DNA of 12,586 nt, from positions 1-12,586 of the forward strand of contig CAMDHL010000040.1 in the NCBI GenBank assembly GCA_945898105.1. Reading direction: 5' to 3'. The DNA comes from Comamonas sp. lk. Lineage in GTDB: Bacteria; Pseudomonadota; Gammaproteobacteria; Burkholderiales; Burkholderiaceae_C. Under the pieces are notes generated by a model that saw only the letters and a program-made list of their open reading frames with translations, did not search any database and was not told the DNA's origin. Positions 1 through 8,452 of this stretch are shown here, in pieces; the stretch's first letter is position 1; each line of letters begins with the position of its first letter. Made by a program: the position numbers and the translations under genes.

Positions 1-1082
1 AAAGCCTGCGTCCCATGCCGGATAAATTCCATGGTATCCATGACCAGGAAGTGAAATACCGTCAGCGCTATATTGACCTGATGACCGACGAAGCAGCCCG
101 CAAGCGCTTTGTAGCGCGCAGCACTGCGGTAAGCAGCATCCGCGCTTTCATGGTGCAACATGGATTTCTTGAAGTCGAAACACCCATGCTGCACCCCATC
201 CCTGGTGGGGCCAACGCCAAACCATTTACCACCCACCACAACGCGCTGGACCAGCAAATGTTTTTGCGAATTGCCCCCGAGCTCTACCTCAAGCGCTTGA
301 TCGTCGGTGGCTTTGACCGGGTGTTTGAAATCAACCGCAACTTTCGCAACGAAGGCATTTCGGTACGTCACAACCCTGAATTCACCATGATTGAGTTCTA
401 TGCGGCCTATTGGAATTACCGCGACCTGATGGCATTCACCGAGGACCTGGTCCGCGATGCAGCACGCAAAGCGGTAGGTTCACTTGACCTCAGTTATGGC
501 GGCAAGCCGGTGGATTTGGCTGCGCCATTTGAGCGTTTGACGATATTGGAGGCGATTGAAAAATACACCGATGCTGGCGTAAATGTGAACGATGCCGATT
601 GGCTACGCGCAGCCTTGCGTGAGGCGGGTCTTAGCGATGTCAAAAACCAGTTGTCCAAACGTAGTCTTGCAAGCTTGCAAGTGATGTTTTTTGAGGAGCA
701 TGTCGAGGACCAACTTTGGCAACCCACCTTTATCTGCGAGCACCCGGTCGAGATTTCACCGCTGGCCCGGGCCAGTGATACCCACCCCGAAGTGACCGAA
801 CGCTTTGAGCTGTACATCACCGGCCGGGAATTCGGCAACGGATTCAGCGAGCTCAATGATGCACAAGATCAGGCTGCACGCTTTTCTGCCCAGGTCAGCG
901 CCAAGGATAGTGGCGACGACGAAGCCATGTTTTATGACCACGATTTCGTCCGGGCGCTGGAGTACGGCATGCCACCCACCGGCGGTTGTGGGATCGGCAT
1001 TGACCGCTTGATGATGTTGCTGACCGACAGCCCTAGCATCCGCGATGTGATTTTGTTCCCTGCCCTGCGCCGGGAAAATTGA
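1..1082 (+). CDS. lysS: Lysyl-tRNA synthetase, class II (5' end outside window)
   Basis: Charges tRNA-Lys with lysine in the cytoplasm, using ATP. The reading frame is open from base 3 ([11 protein letters not shown]...), so the gene begins upstream of the window and the ATG at 15 is internal. About 359 C-terminal residues are present. Enterobacterial LysS is about 505 residues, so the missing part is the N-terminal OB-fold that binds the anticodon. Class II catalytic motifs are visible: motif 1 around [18 protein letters not shown], motif 2 as [20 protein letters not shown], and motif 3 as [13 protein letters not shown] near the C-terminus, followed by the typical ending [13 protein letters not shown]. 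The stop is TGA at 1080-1082. The next plus-strand gene starts 23 nt later and is probably cotranscribed. Identity is very secure; only the 5' boundary is unknown. Confidence 0.97.
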   Translation, partial: SLRPMPDKFHGIHDQEVKYRQRYIDLMTDEAARKRFVARSTAVSSIRAFMVQHGFLEVETPMLHPIPGGANAKPFTTHHNALDQQMFLRIAPELYLKRLIVGGFDRVFEINRNFRNEGISVRHNPEFTMIEFYAAYWNYRDLMAFTEDLVRDAARKAVGSLDLSYGGKPVDLAAPFERLTILEAIEKYTDAGVNVNDADWLRAALREAGLSDVKNQLSKRSLASLQVMFFEEHVEDQLWQPTFICEHPVEISPLARASDTHPEVTERFELYITGREFGNGFSELNDAQDQAARFSAQVSAKDSGDDEAMFYDHDFVRALEYGMPPTGGCGIGIDRLMMLLTDSPSIRDVILFPALRREN

Positions 1083-1105
1083 GCCAAGCCGGGTAAGGTG
1101 GAAAA

Positions 1106-1639
1106 GTGAGCAATGCTACGGCGGAGCTAGTAGCAGCGCCCTATTTGCGCGCCTATCCGCAAGACACGGTATCGCAGGTCCTCAGCATGGTCGCTCGCGG
1201 AACCGCGGGCGAATGGTTGCTGGGTAAATACCCACAAGCCCACGCGGTGCGCACCGACGGAGCCCTGTACACCTATGTGCAGGACATTCGGCAAAGCCAC
1301 ATGCGCAGCTCCGCGTCCTTAAGCAAAGTTGCATACGACAGTAAATTGCAGGTAATTGCCCATGCACTGGGAACCCATACCCGCATTGCTCGGGTACAGG
1401 GCTCCAAACTCAAGACTAAGCACGAGATGCGGATCGCCAGCGTTTTTAAAGCGGCGCCGGAAGACTTTCTACGGATGATCGTTGTCCATGAGCTCGCCCA
1501 TTTGCGCGAAAAAGACCACGACAAAAGTTTTTATCAGTTGTGCGAACACCTGGAACCACGCTATCACCAACTGGAATTTGAGCTGCGTGTTTACCTGACC
1601 TACCTGGATGCAGGTGGCAGCGCCTTATGGGGCAACTAG
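1106..1639 (+). CDS. YgjP/M48-like zinc metallopeptidase family protein
   Basis: Predicted 177-residue soluble protein with a zinc-protease signature: HELAH at residues 128-132, then a nearby histidine (H138, in KDHDKSFYQLCE). This H-E-x-x-H...H-x-x-x-F pattern is typical of the YgjP-like (DUF45) / M48-like group, in which the two HExxH histidines and a third histidine bind zinc and the glutamate is catalytic. No signal peptide or membrane segment is seen, so it is probably cytoplasmic. The physiological substrate of the family is not well established. The start is GTG at 1106, preceded by AAGGTGG (1095-1101), a good ribosome binding site; no nearby ATG fits better. It lies 23 nt after lysS on the same strand, and its last 15 bases overlap the end of the convergent beta-lyase gene. 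Family assignment is fairly sure; the biological role is unknown. Confidence 0.85.
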   Translation: MSNATAELVAAPYLRAYPQDTVSQVLSMVARGTAGEWLLGKYPQAHAVRTDGALYTYVQDIRQSHMRSSASLSKVAYDSKLQVIAHALGTHTRIARVQGSKLKTKHEMRIASVFKAAPEDFLRMIVVHELAHLREKDHDKSFYQLCEHLEPRYHQLEFELRVYLTYLDAGGSALWGN

Positions 1640-2833
1640 AACCTGCAAAGCCTGCGCAATATCGGCCTGCAAATCTTCGACTGCTTCAAACCCGACTGCA
1701 AAGCGCACCAGCGTGCCACGGGCAATACCGTCGGGCCAGGAACCACGCATCCGCGATAGGTTGTAAGGCACAACCAAGCTCACGGGCCCAGCCCAGCTGT
1801 AGCCCAATCTGAATAATTGCAAGCTATCGCAAAAGGCATCGACCTGATCTTGCGTATATCGGGCATCAATCACCACGCTAAACAAACAGGCAGCCGCTCC
1901 AGCGCCATCTGGGGCACAAAGCTGCCGCCAATTGGCATTACCCGGCGACCCACTGAGCGCCGGATGCAAGACCTGTGAAAACGCGGCCTGCGTTTGGCAC
2001 CAAGTTGCCAATGCTCGGGTGCTTTGATCTTGGGCTTGGTAGCGCATGGTGATGGATGGCAAGCCGCGCAAGACCAACTCCGCATCATTGGGGCCCACGT
2101 TCAAGCCCATGCGCATATGGCAGAGCTTGATGCGCATATGCAAATCTGGATCGCGCGTTATTACGCTACCCATCAGCACATCGCCACCGCCGCTAGGGTA
2201 TTTGGTAAGGGCCTGAATAGAAATATCCACGGCGCAGGGATTGCCGGGCATAAGGTCAAACGGCGCGAAAGCGATACCAGCGCCCCAAGTATTGTCCAAA
2301 GCCACCAACGCCCCATGCTGCTTACAAATGCGGGTCAATTCCGCAAGGTCAGGAAACTCTAGGGTGACCGAACCCGGCGCTTCGAGCCAGACCAGACGGG
2401 TGGCACTGCTGAGCTTGGCCTTTAAATCTTGTGGGTCCATAGGGTTGTAAAACCGGTGGCGCACGCCCCAGCCTACAAACTCCCCCTCGACCAAGGTTTT
2501 ATTGGGCTCGTAGCAATTGTCTGGCAGCAAGACCTCGTCACCCGATTGCAACAAGGCCAGCGCCACCAAGGCAATGGCGGACAAACCACTCGGTGTAAGC
2601 ACGCATTGCAGCCCTCCCTCCAAACTGCAAAGACGCTCTTCCAGCGTGTAAGTCGTGGGCGTGCCATGCAAGCCGTAGGTATAGGCAGTTTTGTCTTTCC
2701 ACTGGCGGCTTCGCATGGCGGCGACCGAAGGAAAAAACACCGTCGAAGCTTTAAAGACACCCACAGCGGGCGACTCAAACCCCCCCGGCGGATCGTAAGG
2801 GTGGTGGATCAGCGCGGTGCTAATGTGCTTCAT
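1625..2833 (-). CDS. metC: Cystathionine beta-lyase (PLP-dependent)
   Basis: A 402-residue Cys/Met-metabolism PLP enzyme that most likely cleaves cystathionine to homocysteine, pyruvate and ammonia in methionine synthesis. The Schiff-base lysine is K211 (SIQALTKYPSGGGDVLMG) and the pyridine-nitrogen aspartate is D180 (VALDNTWGAG). The phosphate/substrate loop is YGLHGTPT at 53-60. Features resembling E. coli MetC rather than gamma-synthases are Y108 in NCYEPNKT, W347 in GYSWAGP, and the carboxylate-binding arginine R377 in TLVRFAVGFE. Length is normal for the family. ATG at 2833 gives the expected N-terminus (MKHISTALIHHPYDPP), but no clear Shine-Dalgarno precedes it. It lies 13 nt after the phosphoribosyltransferase stop, so translational coupling is plausible. 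It is the last gene of the minus-strand run. The exact specificity (beta-lyase versus another trans-sulfuration enzyme) is inferred. Confidence 0.88.
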   Translation of the reverse strand: MKHISTALIHHPYDPPGGFESPAVGVFKASTVFFPSVAAMRSRQWKDKTAYTYGLHGTPTTYTLEERLCSLEGGLQCVLTPSGLSAIALVALALLQSGDEVLLPDNCYEPNKTLVEGEFVGWGVRHRFYNPMDPQDLKAKLSSATRLVWLEAPGSVTLEFPDLAELTRICKQHGALVALDNTWGAGIAFAPFDLMPGNPCAVDISIQALTKYPSGGGDVLMGSVITRDPDLHMRIKLCHMRMGLNVGPNDAELVLRGLPSITMRYQAQDQSTRALATWCQTQAAFSQVLHPALSGSPGNANWRQLCAPDGAGAAACLFSVVIDARYTQDQVDAFCDSLQLFRLGYSWAGPVSLVVPYNLSRMRGSWPDGIARGTLVRFAVGFEAVEDLQADIAQALQVLVAP

Positions 2834-2846
2834 CAGCGGTAAGCGA

Positions 2847-3371
2847 CTAAACGCTCCATTTTTGGATCAAGTGCGCTGGGCGCATGGCGTCGTAGCTCTC
2901 AAAGGGCTGATGAATCCACGGGTTGGTTGGCAAAAATTCCACTGAATAATCTGGCGTAAAAGTGGATAAGGCTTTGGTCCAAATCACCGCGCTGCGCAGT
3001 TCGGTAATAGGCGCGTAATTGTTTTTCAACTGGTGGATCACCGCATTGAGCGTATGGCCCGAGTCGGCAAGATCGTCTACCAGCAATACCTTCCCGGCGA
3101 TTTCGCCCTTGGGTGTAGTGATGAATCGGGCGATGTCCAAGTGGCCCTGCACGGTACCAGCGTCCGAGCGGTACGAACTGGTGGACATGATGGCCAGCGG
3201 CTTATCAAATACCCTGGACAAAATGTCGCCTGGGCGCATGCCGCCGCGCGCTAGACACAAAATCGTGTCGAACTCCCAGCCCGACTGGAACACCTTGATC
3301 GCGAGCTTTTCGATCAGGTTGTGGTATTCGTCATAGCTCACGTACAAATGTTTGCCGTCTTCCGTCAACAT
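2847..3371 (-). CDS. Purine-type phosphoribosyltransferase
   Basis: A 174-residue type I phosphoribosyltransferase, expected to join a base (probably a purine such as guanine, xanthine or hypoxanthine) to PRPP. The PRPP-binding signature VLLVDDLADSGHT lies at residues 95-107, with the two acidic residues in the usual place. The pyrophosphate loop ARGGMRPG is at 41-48. A C-terminal PWIHQPFE segment resembles the base-stacking region of xanthine-guanine type enzymes. The frame extends upstream to 3473, but that start would overlap the end of purA. ATG at 3371 is preferred because AAGGAG sits 6 nt upstream, the best ribosome binding site in the window, and because it gives a normal N-terminus. 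It lies 79 nt downstream of purA and 13 nt upstream of the beta-lyase gene. The position after purA supports a purine salvage role, but the substrate cannot be read from sequence alone. Confidence 0.87.
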   Translation of the reverse strand: MLTEDGKHLYVSYDEYHNLIEKLAIKVFQSGWEFDTILCLARGGMRPGDILSRVFDKPLAIMSTSSYRSDAGTVQGHLDIARFITTPKGEIAGKVLLVDDLADSGHTLNAVIHQLKNNYAPITELRSAVIWTKALSTFTPDYSVEFLPTNPWIHQPFESYDAMRPAHLIQKWSV

Positions 3372-3397
3372 ACCCAGCTCCTTGATAAATACGATCC

Positions 3398-3422
3398 TGC
3401 GGCATCTACCGCTGCTGCCACA
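3398..3422 (-). promoter_or_regulatory. Small hairpin in the purA-phosphoribosyltransferase gap
   Basis: On the minus strand TGTGGCA and TGCCGCA flank an 11-nt spacer and can pair as a 7-bp stem with one U-G wobble. The stem ends 26 nt before the ATG at 3371 and sits in the 79-nt gap after purA. No U-tract follows it, so it is not a typical intrinsic terminator. It may be an mRNA-processing or translation-tuning structure, or chance. Confidence 0.25.
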
Positions 3423-3450
3423 AATTTCGAAGACTTCCGCAGCGCAAACT

Positions 3451-4839
<1,389 letters not shown>

Positions 4840-5988
4840 TCAAACGGGAACAAGGTGCCAATCAGAACCCTGTGCTACCAGCGCACGGTCACAGTGGAAC
4901 TCGTCAATTTCATTTTCGTGACCTGGCAAAACGCAGACCACGGTCTCGCCAGCAGCACGCAGACGGGCAATGGCGCTGCGCAAGCCTTTGTCTTCGCCCC
5001 AGGGCGCGCGGATGGCTGCGCGCAAAGGCGGGCCGCTCACCACACCCACCAGCGACTTGACGTCTAGGCTAAAGCCTACCGCAGGGCGCTCACGCCCAAA
5101 CACCGAACCCACCGCGTCGTAGCGACCACCACGCAACAAGGCATCGGATGCCCCTTTGGCATAAACCGCAAAACGCGCGCCGCTGTAGTACGCGTAGCCG
5201 CGCAAATCCGCTAAGTCGAAAGAAACCTGAGTGCCTTCCAAGTGCCCCGACAACCATTGGAGTTCCTCCAAAGCCTGTGAAATAACTGGTAAATCAGGCA
5301 ACAAGCCACGCGCCTCATTAAGAATCTGGACATCGCCGAAGCAGCGTGTCAGATTTTGCAGACCGACACGCACCACAGCATCCGAGCGGCGGGTGATAGA
5401 GGCAATTGCGGCTGCGTCTTTCAAGGCCAAGGCTGCTTGCACTTCAATGGTTTCAGCCGCACTTAGCGCGGCCATCGCTAGCAGGCTATTCACAATGCGC
5501 ACGTCAGCCAGATCCACCATAAAGTCTTGTACTTTGGCGGCGCGCAGGCAATCGAGCGCCAGTGTGAGGATTTCAAGATCTGCCTCCAAACCCTGGTGTC
5601 CGTATATTTCCGCCCCTAATTGCAAGGGTTCACGGGTAGCGTGGGGGGCGGCCGGACGCGTGTGCAACACGGGGCCGCAGTAACACAGGCGGGCCACGCC
5701 CCGGCGATTGAGCAAATGGGCATCAATCCGCGCCACCTGAGGGGTGCTGTCAGCGCGAAGGCCCAGCATACGGCCCGAAATCTGGTCCACCAGCTTGAAA
5801 GTTTGCAAGTCCAGCGATTCACCGGTGCCGGTTAGCAAGGATTCCAGGTGTTCCAGCATCGGCGGCATGACCAACTCGTAGCCATAGCAACGCGCCATGT
5901 CCAGCAAATTTCTACGGATTTCCTCGATGTGGCGCGCCTCGGAAGGCAGCACATCGGCAATGTGATCCGGGAGGACCCAGGCGGACAT
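4840..5988 (-). CDS. hisZ: ATP phosphoribosyltransferase regulatory subunit HisZ
   Basis: HisZ is a catalytically inactive paralogue of the histidyl-tRNA synthetase core. It pairs with the short form of HisG to make an active, histidine-regulated ATP phosphoribosyltransferase, the first step of histidine synthesis. This 382-residue protein shows class II synthetase remnants: [14 protein letters not shown] at 77-90 (motif 2 region), RGYAYYSG at 263-270, and GGRYDAVG (287-294) followed by RPAVGFSLD (motif 3 region). It ends without the anticodon-binding domain and with altered catalytic residues, which separates it from HisS. No hisG is visible in the window, so a short HisG elsewhere is predicted. 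The start is ATG at 5988 with a weak ribosome site. It is followed 12 nt later by purA. HisZ is the clear best call. Confidence 0.93.
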   Translation of the reverse strand: MSAWVLPDHIADVLPSEARHIEEIRRNLLDMARCYGYELVMPPMLEHLESLLTGTGESLDLQTFKLVDQISGRMLGLRADSTPQVARIDAHLLNRRGVARLCYCGPVLHTRPAAPHATREPLQLGAEIYGHQGLEADLEILTLALDCLRAAKVQDFMVDLADVRIVNSLLAMAALSAAETIEVQAALALKDAAAIASITRRSDAVVRVGLQNLTRCFGDVQILNEARGLLPDLPVISQALEELQWLSGHLEGTQVSFDLADLRGYAYYSGARFAVYAKGASDALLRGGRYDAVGSVFGRERPAVGFSLDVKSLVGVVSGPPLRAAIRAPWGEDKGLRSAIARLRAAGETVVCVLPGHENEIDEFHCDRALVAQGSDWHLVPV

Positions 5989-6017
5989 GGATAAATAGGG
6001 ATGCGGTTAAAAACGCG

Positions 6018-6023
6018 ATTCTA
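6018..6023 (-). promoter_or_regulatory. Possible -10 element upstream of hisZ
   Basis: On the minus strand TAGAAT followed by CGCG lies about 30 nt before the hisZ ATG, in the 92-nt gap after hflC. It matches the sigma-70 -10 consensus at five of six positions. No convincing -35 hexamer occurs at 16-18 nt. This is a weak candidate for an internal start that would separate hisZ-purA expression from the hfl genes. Confidence 0.22.
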
Positions 6024-6080
6024 CGGGCCAAACCCAAGCCCTACCCAGTTGGGGAATGGGAATCACAGGCGCGCCGCAGC

Positions 6081-6983
6081 TTATTTTTTAGCGGGCGCGG
6101 AGCCCGAGCCACCGTTGCGGAAAACTTTGAAGAAATCGCTGGAAGCCGGGTCCAGCACCATCACGTCGCTTTTATTGGCGAAACTGGTTTTGTAAGCTTC
6201 CAGGCTGCGGTAAAACTGGGCGAATTGGGGATCACGGTTAAATGCGTCGGCGTAAATTCGGGCCGCTTCCGCGTCGCCCTCGCCCTTGATTTTCTGAGCG
6301 TCACGGTAGGCGTTGGCAATCGTCACTTCGCGCTGACGGTCGGCATCGGCGCGAATTTTTTCACCCTCTGCTGCACCCGTGGATCGCAATTCGTTGGCCA
6401 CGCGCTTGCGCTCGGCTTCCATACGACGATAAACCGACTCGGTAATCGCCTCGACATAGTCCACGCGCGTGATGCGCACATCCACCACATCCACGCCCCA
6501 AGGCTTGGCGCCCTTGACTTTTTCCAGCACTTCCCTTTTGACGTCAGACATCAGTGCTTCGCGCTTGAGGGACAGCAATTCCTTTACGGTGCGCTTGTTT
6601 ATCTCTTCCTGGAATGCATTTCGCACCACGCGGTTGAGCTGGTTAGCGCCAGCTGCCTCGTTTAAGCCCACGTTACGGATGTATTCGCTAGGCTCGGAAA
6701 TGCGCCAGCGCACATACCAGTCAATCACTACGCGCTGCTTCTCGGCCGTAAGCATCGGTTCGGTATCGCTGCTATCCAAAGTCAACAAACGCTTGTCAAT
6801 GTAAGAGACGTTTTGGAAAGGCGGCGGAAGCTTCCAGTTCAAACCCGGCTCCGTGATAACTTCCTTGATTTGGCCCAATGCATAAACCACGCCAAATTGG
6901 CGCTGGTCCACGACGAACAAAGTGGAGCTTGCAAGTGCCAAGACCACCAACAGACTAGAAACAATAAATCCAATGCGGTTCAT
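6081..6983 (-). CDS. hflC: HflC, modulator of FtsH protease (SPFH/band 7 protein)
   Basis: Membrane-anchored SPFH protein that forms a large complex with HflK around the AAA protease FtsH and limits its access to substrates. It has 300 residues. One N-terminal transmembrane segment lies at about residues 5-25 (IGFIVSSLLVVLALASSTLF), so most of the chain is expected in the periplasm. The SPFH domain begins at VVDQRQFGVVYALGQI. A charged alpha-helical coiled-coil region follows, with an Ala/Glu/Arg-rich stretch (ERKRVANELRSTGAAEGEKIRADADRQRE split across the helix), then the conserved YADAFNRDPQFAQFYRSLEAY and a short GSGSAPAKK tail. ATG at 6983 lies 9 nt after the hflK stop. The ribosome site AGGAG uses bases of the hflK stop codon, indicating coupled translation and a matched HflK/HflC ratio. 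Confidence 0.97.
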   Translation of the reverse strand: MNRIGFIVSSLLVVLALASSTLFVVDQRQFGVVYALGQIKEVITEPGLNWKLPPPFQNVSYIDKRLLTLDSSDTEPMLTAEKQRVVIDWYVRWRISEPSEYIRNVGLNEAAGANQLNRVVRNAFQEEINKRTVKELLSLKREALMSDVKREVLEKVKGAKPWGVDVVDVRITRVDYVEAITESVYRRMEAERKRVANELRSTGAAEGEKIRADADRQREVTIANAYRDAQKIKGEGDAEAARIYADAFNRDPQFAQFYRSLEAYKTSFANKSDVMVLDPASSDFFKVFRNGGSGSAPAKK

Positions 6984-6992
6984 ACGATTCTC

Positions 6993-8414
6993 CTAGCGCA
7001 CATCGCGCTCACGGGTACGCGCCGCTTCGCGGCTGCGCGGGTCCACGGCGTTGCTTGCGGGCAGCGGTGCGGTCGACGGCGCTTGCACCGTAGCAGAGCC
7101 TGGAGGCGCAAGCTGTGGTTCGCCAGCAGCGTTCATTTGCAAAATTTTCTCCAGCGGCAAATTCAAGAGGGTCGCACCCTGGCGAGAATCAACCAGGACT
7201 TTAGTCACGTTGGTATAAATCTGTTGCATCGCATCCAGATACATTCGGTCCCGGGTCACTTGAGGAGCCTTCTGGTATTCGTTAAACACCGACCTAAAGC
7301 GCTGCGCATCACCCTGAGCTTGGGCAACCACGCGGGCCTTGTAGGCGTCAGCCTCTTCCTTCAAACGCGCTGCCGAACCCACCGCGCGGGGTATCACGTC
7401 GTTGGCATAAGCTTGCGCTTCGTTTTTTGCGCGTTCACGCTCTTGTCCCGCTTTCAGCACATCGTCAAAAGAAGCCTGTACCTGCTCGGGCGGACGCACG
7501 CCACCTTGCTGCAGGTTGATCGCCACGACTTCGACACCCACTTTGTAGCGGTCCAAAATTTCTTGCATCATGGCGCGCACCCGCGGCGCAATTTGGTCAC
7601 GCTCCTCGGACAGAGCGGCATCCATTTTCATCTTGCCCAGCACTTCGCGCACTGACGTTTCTGCCGCTTGCACTACCGCGTCCGTGGGGTTTTTGCTTTC
7701 AAACAAAAAGGCGCGTGCGTCGCTTAAACGGTATTGCACGGCAAACTTGATGTCCAGGATATTCTCGTCCTGAGTCAGCATCGCCGATTCGCGCAAGCCG
7801 GTGGCCTTAAGCACGTTGTCCCGCCCAACGTCCACCGAGCGGATTTGGGTCACAAAAACCAACTCATGGCGCTGAATCGGGTAGGGCAATCGCCAGTTAA
7901 AGCCGGCATTGACAGTAGATTTATAGCGGCCGAACTGGGTGATTACCGCCTGCTGGCCCTCTTGCACAATAAAAAAGCCGGTGGCGAGCCAGATCAACAC
8001 GACCAAACCAAGTATCAGCCCACCGCCGATACGTACGTTCTTAAAATCCGGGGGCAGAGAACCACCGGGGCCACGTCCGCCGGGAGGACGGTTTGCGCCA
8101 CCCATCCATCCATTGAGCTTGCGGTTGAAGTCTCTCCAGAGTTCATCCAGATCTGGCGGTCCCGAATTAGCACCGAGGCGCCCCCCCGGAGTCGGCCGGC
8201 CCTGCGGGGGCGACTGCGGCGTGGGAGCCTCCGGTTTGGCGTCTGGCCGGGTGTCCGGCTTGGCCTCCTGAGGCGCATCGGTGGGAGAGGTAGAGCCGTT
8301 TGGCGAAACCTTTGACTCGTCCGAGCGACCCCAACGGCTGTCATTGAGGTTAAACATGCCGCGCAAGCGCCCAAAAATTCCGACAAAATTAAGCGTTGGC
8401 ATTGAAAATTTCAT
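6993..8414 (-). CDS. hflK: HflK, modulator of FtsH protease (SPFH/band 7 protein)
   Basis: Partner of HflC in the inner-membrane complex that controls FtsH. From the chosen start it has 473 residues. First comes a long cytoplasmic N-terminal part rich in Pro, Gly and charged residues (about 35-125), with imperfect AKP(D/E)xxP-type repeats. A single transmembrane helix follows at about 129-149 (GGLILGLVVLIWLATGFFIV). Then comes the SPFH domain starting at QEGQQAVITQFGRY, a helical region with EAQAYANDVIPRAVGSA, and a disordered Pro/Ala-rich tail. The frame is open to a GTG at 8450, but ATG at 8414 has AAGGT about 8 nt upstream and is preferred. A third option is the ATG at 8357 (MFNLNDSRWGR), where many homologues start, but it has no ribosome site. 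The hflX stop lies 38 nt upstream. Confidence 0.95.
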   Translation of the reverse strand: MKFSMPTLNFVGIFGRLRGMFNLNDSRWGRSDESKVSPNGSTSPTDAPQEAKPDTRPDAKPEAPTPQSPPQGRPTPGGRLGANSGPPDLDELWRDFNRKLNGWMGGANRPPGGRGPGGSLPPDFKNVRIGGGLILGLVVLIWLATGFFIVQEGQQAVITQFGRYKSTVNAGFNWRLPYPIQRHELVFVTQIRSVDVGRDNVLKATGLRESAMLTQDENILDIKFAVQYRLSDARAFLFESKNPTDAVVQAAETSVREVLGKMKMDAALSEERDQIAPRVRAMMQEILDRYKVGVEVVAINLQQGGVRPPEQVQASFDDVLKAGQERERAKNEAQAYANDVIPRAVGSAARLKEEADAYKARVVAQAQGDAQRFRSVFNEYQKAPQVTRDRMYLDAMQQIYTNVTKVLVDSRQGATLLNLPLEKILQMNAAGEPQLAPPGSATVQAPSTAPLPASNAVDPRSREAARTRERDVR

Positions 8415-8452
8415 TGATATACCTTGCGATGTGCACCCCCGATTGTCCACAA

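Noticed and set aside
6001..6060. Intrinsic terminator after hflC
   Set aside because: Short GC-rich inverted segments and a TTTTT run exist on the minus strand, but the stems are only 4-5 bp with large loops and the T-run does not directly follow them.
6813..7655. A 280-codon open frame on the plus strand opposite hflC/hflK
   Set aside because: It is fully antisense to two clearly conserved genes, its translation is rich in His/Arg/Leu with no recognisable domain, and no ribosome site precedes it. It looks like a by-product of GC-biased codons.
8230..8264. Near-repeat of 11 bases with 24-nt period in hflK
   Set aside because: It reflects the low-complexity AKP(D/E)xxP peptide pattern of the cytoplasmic HflK segment, not a mobile or regulatory repeat.
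7734..8315. A 193-codon plus-strand frame opposite the hflK N-terminal half
   Set aside because: Antisense shadow of the Pro/Gly-rich coding region of hflK; Arg-rich low-complexity translation with no family resemblance.
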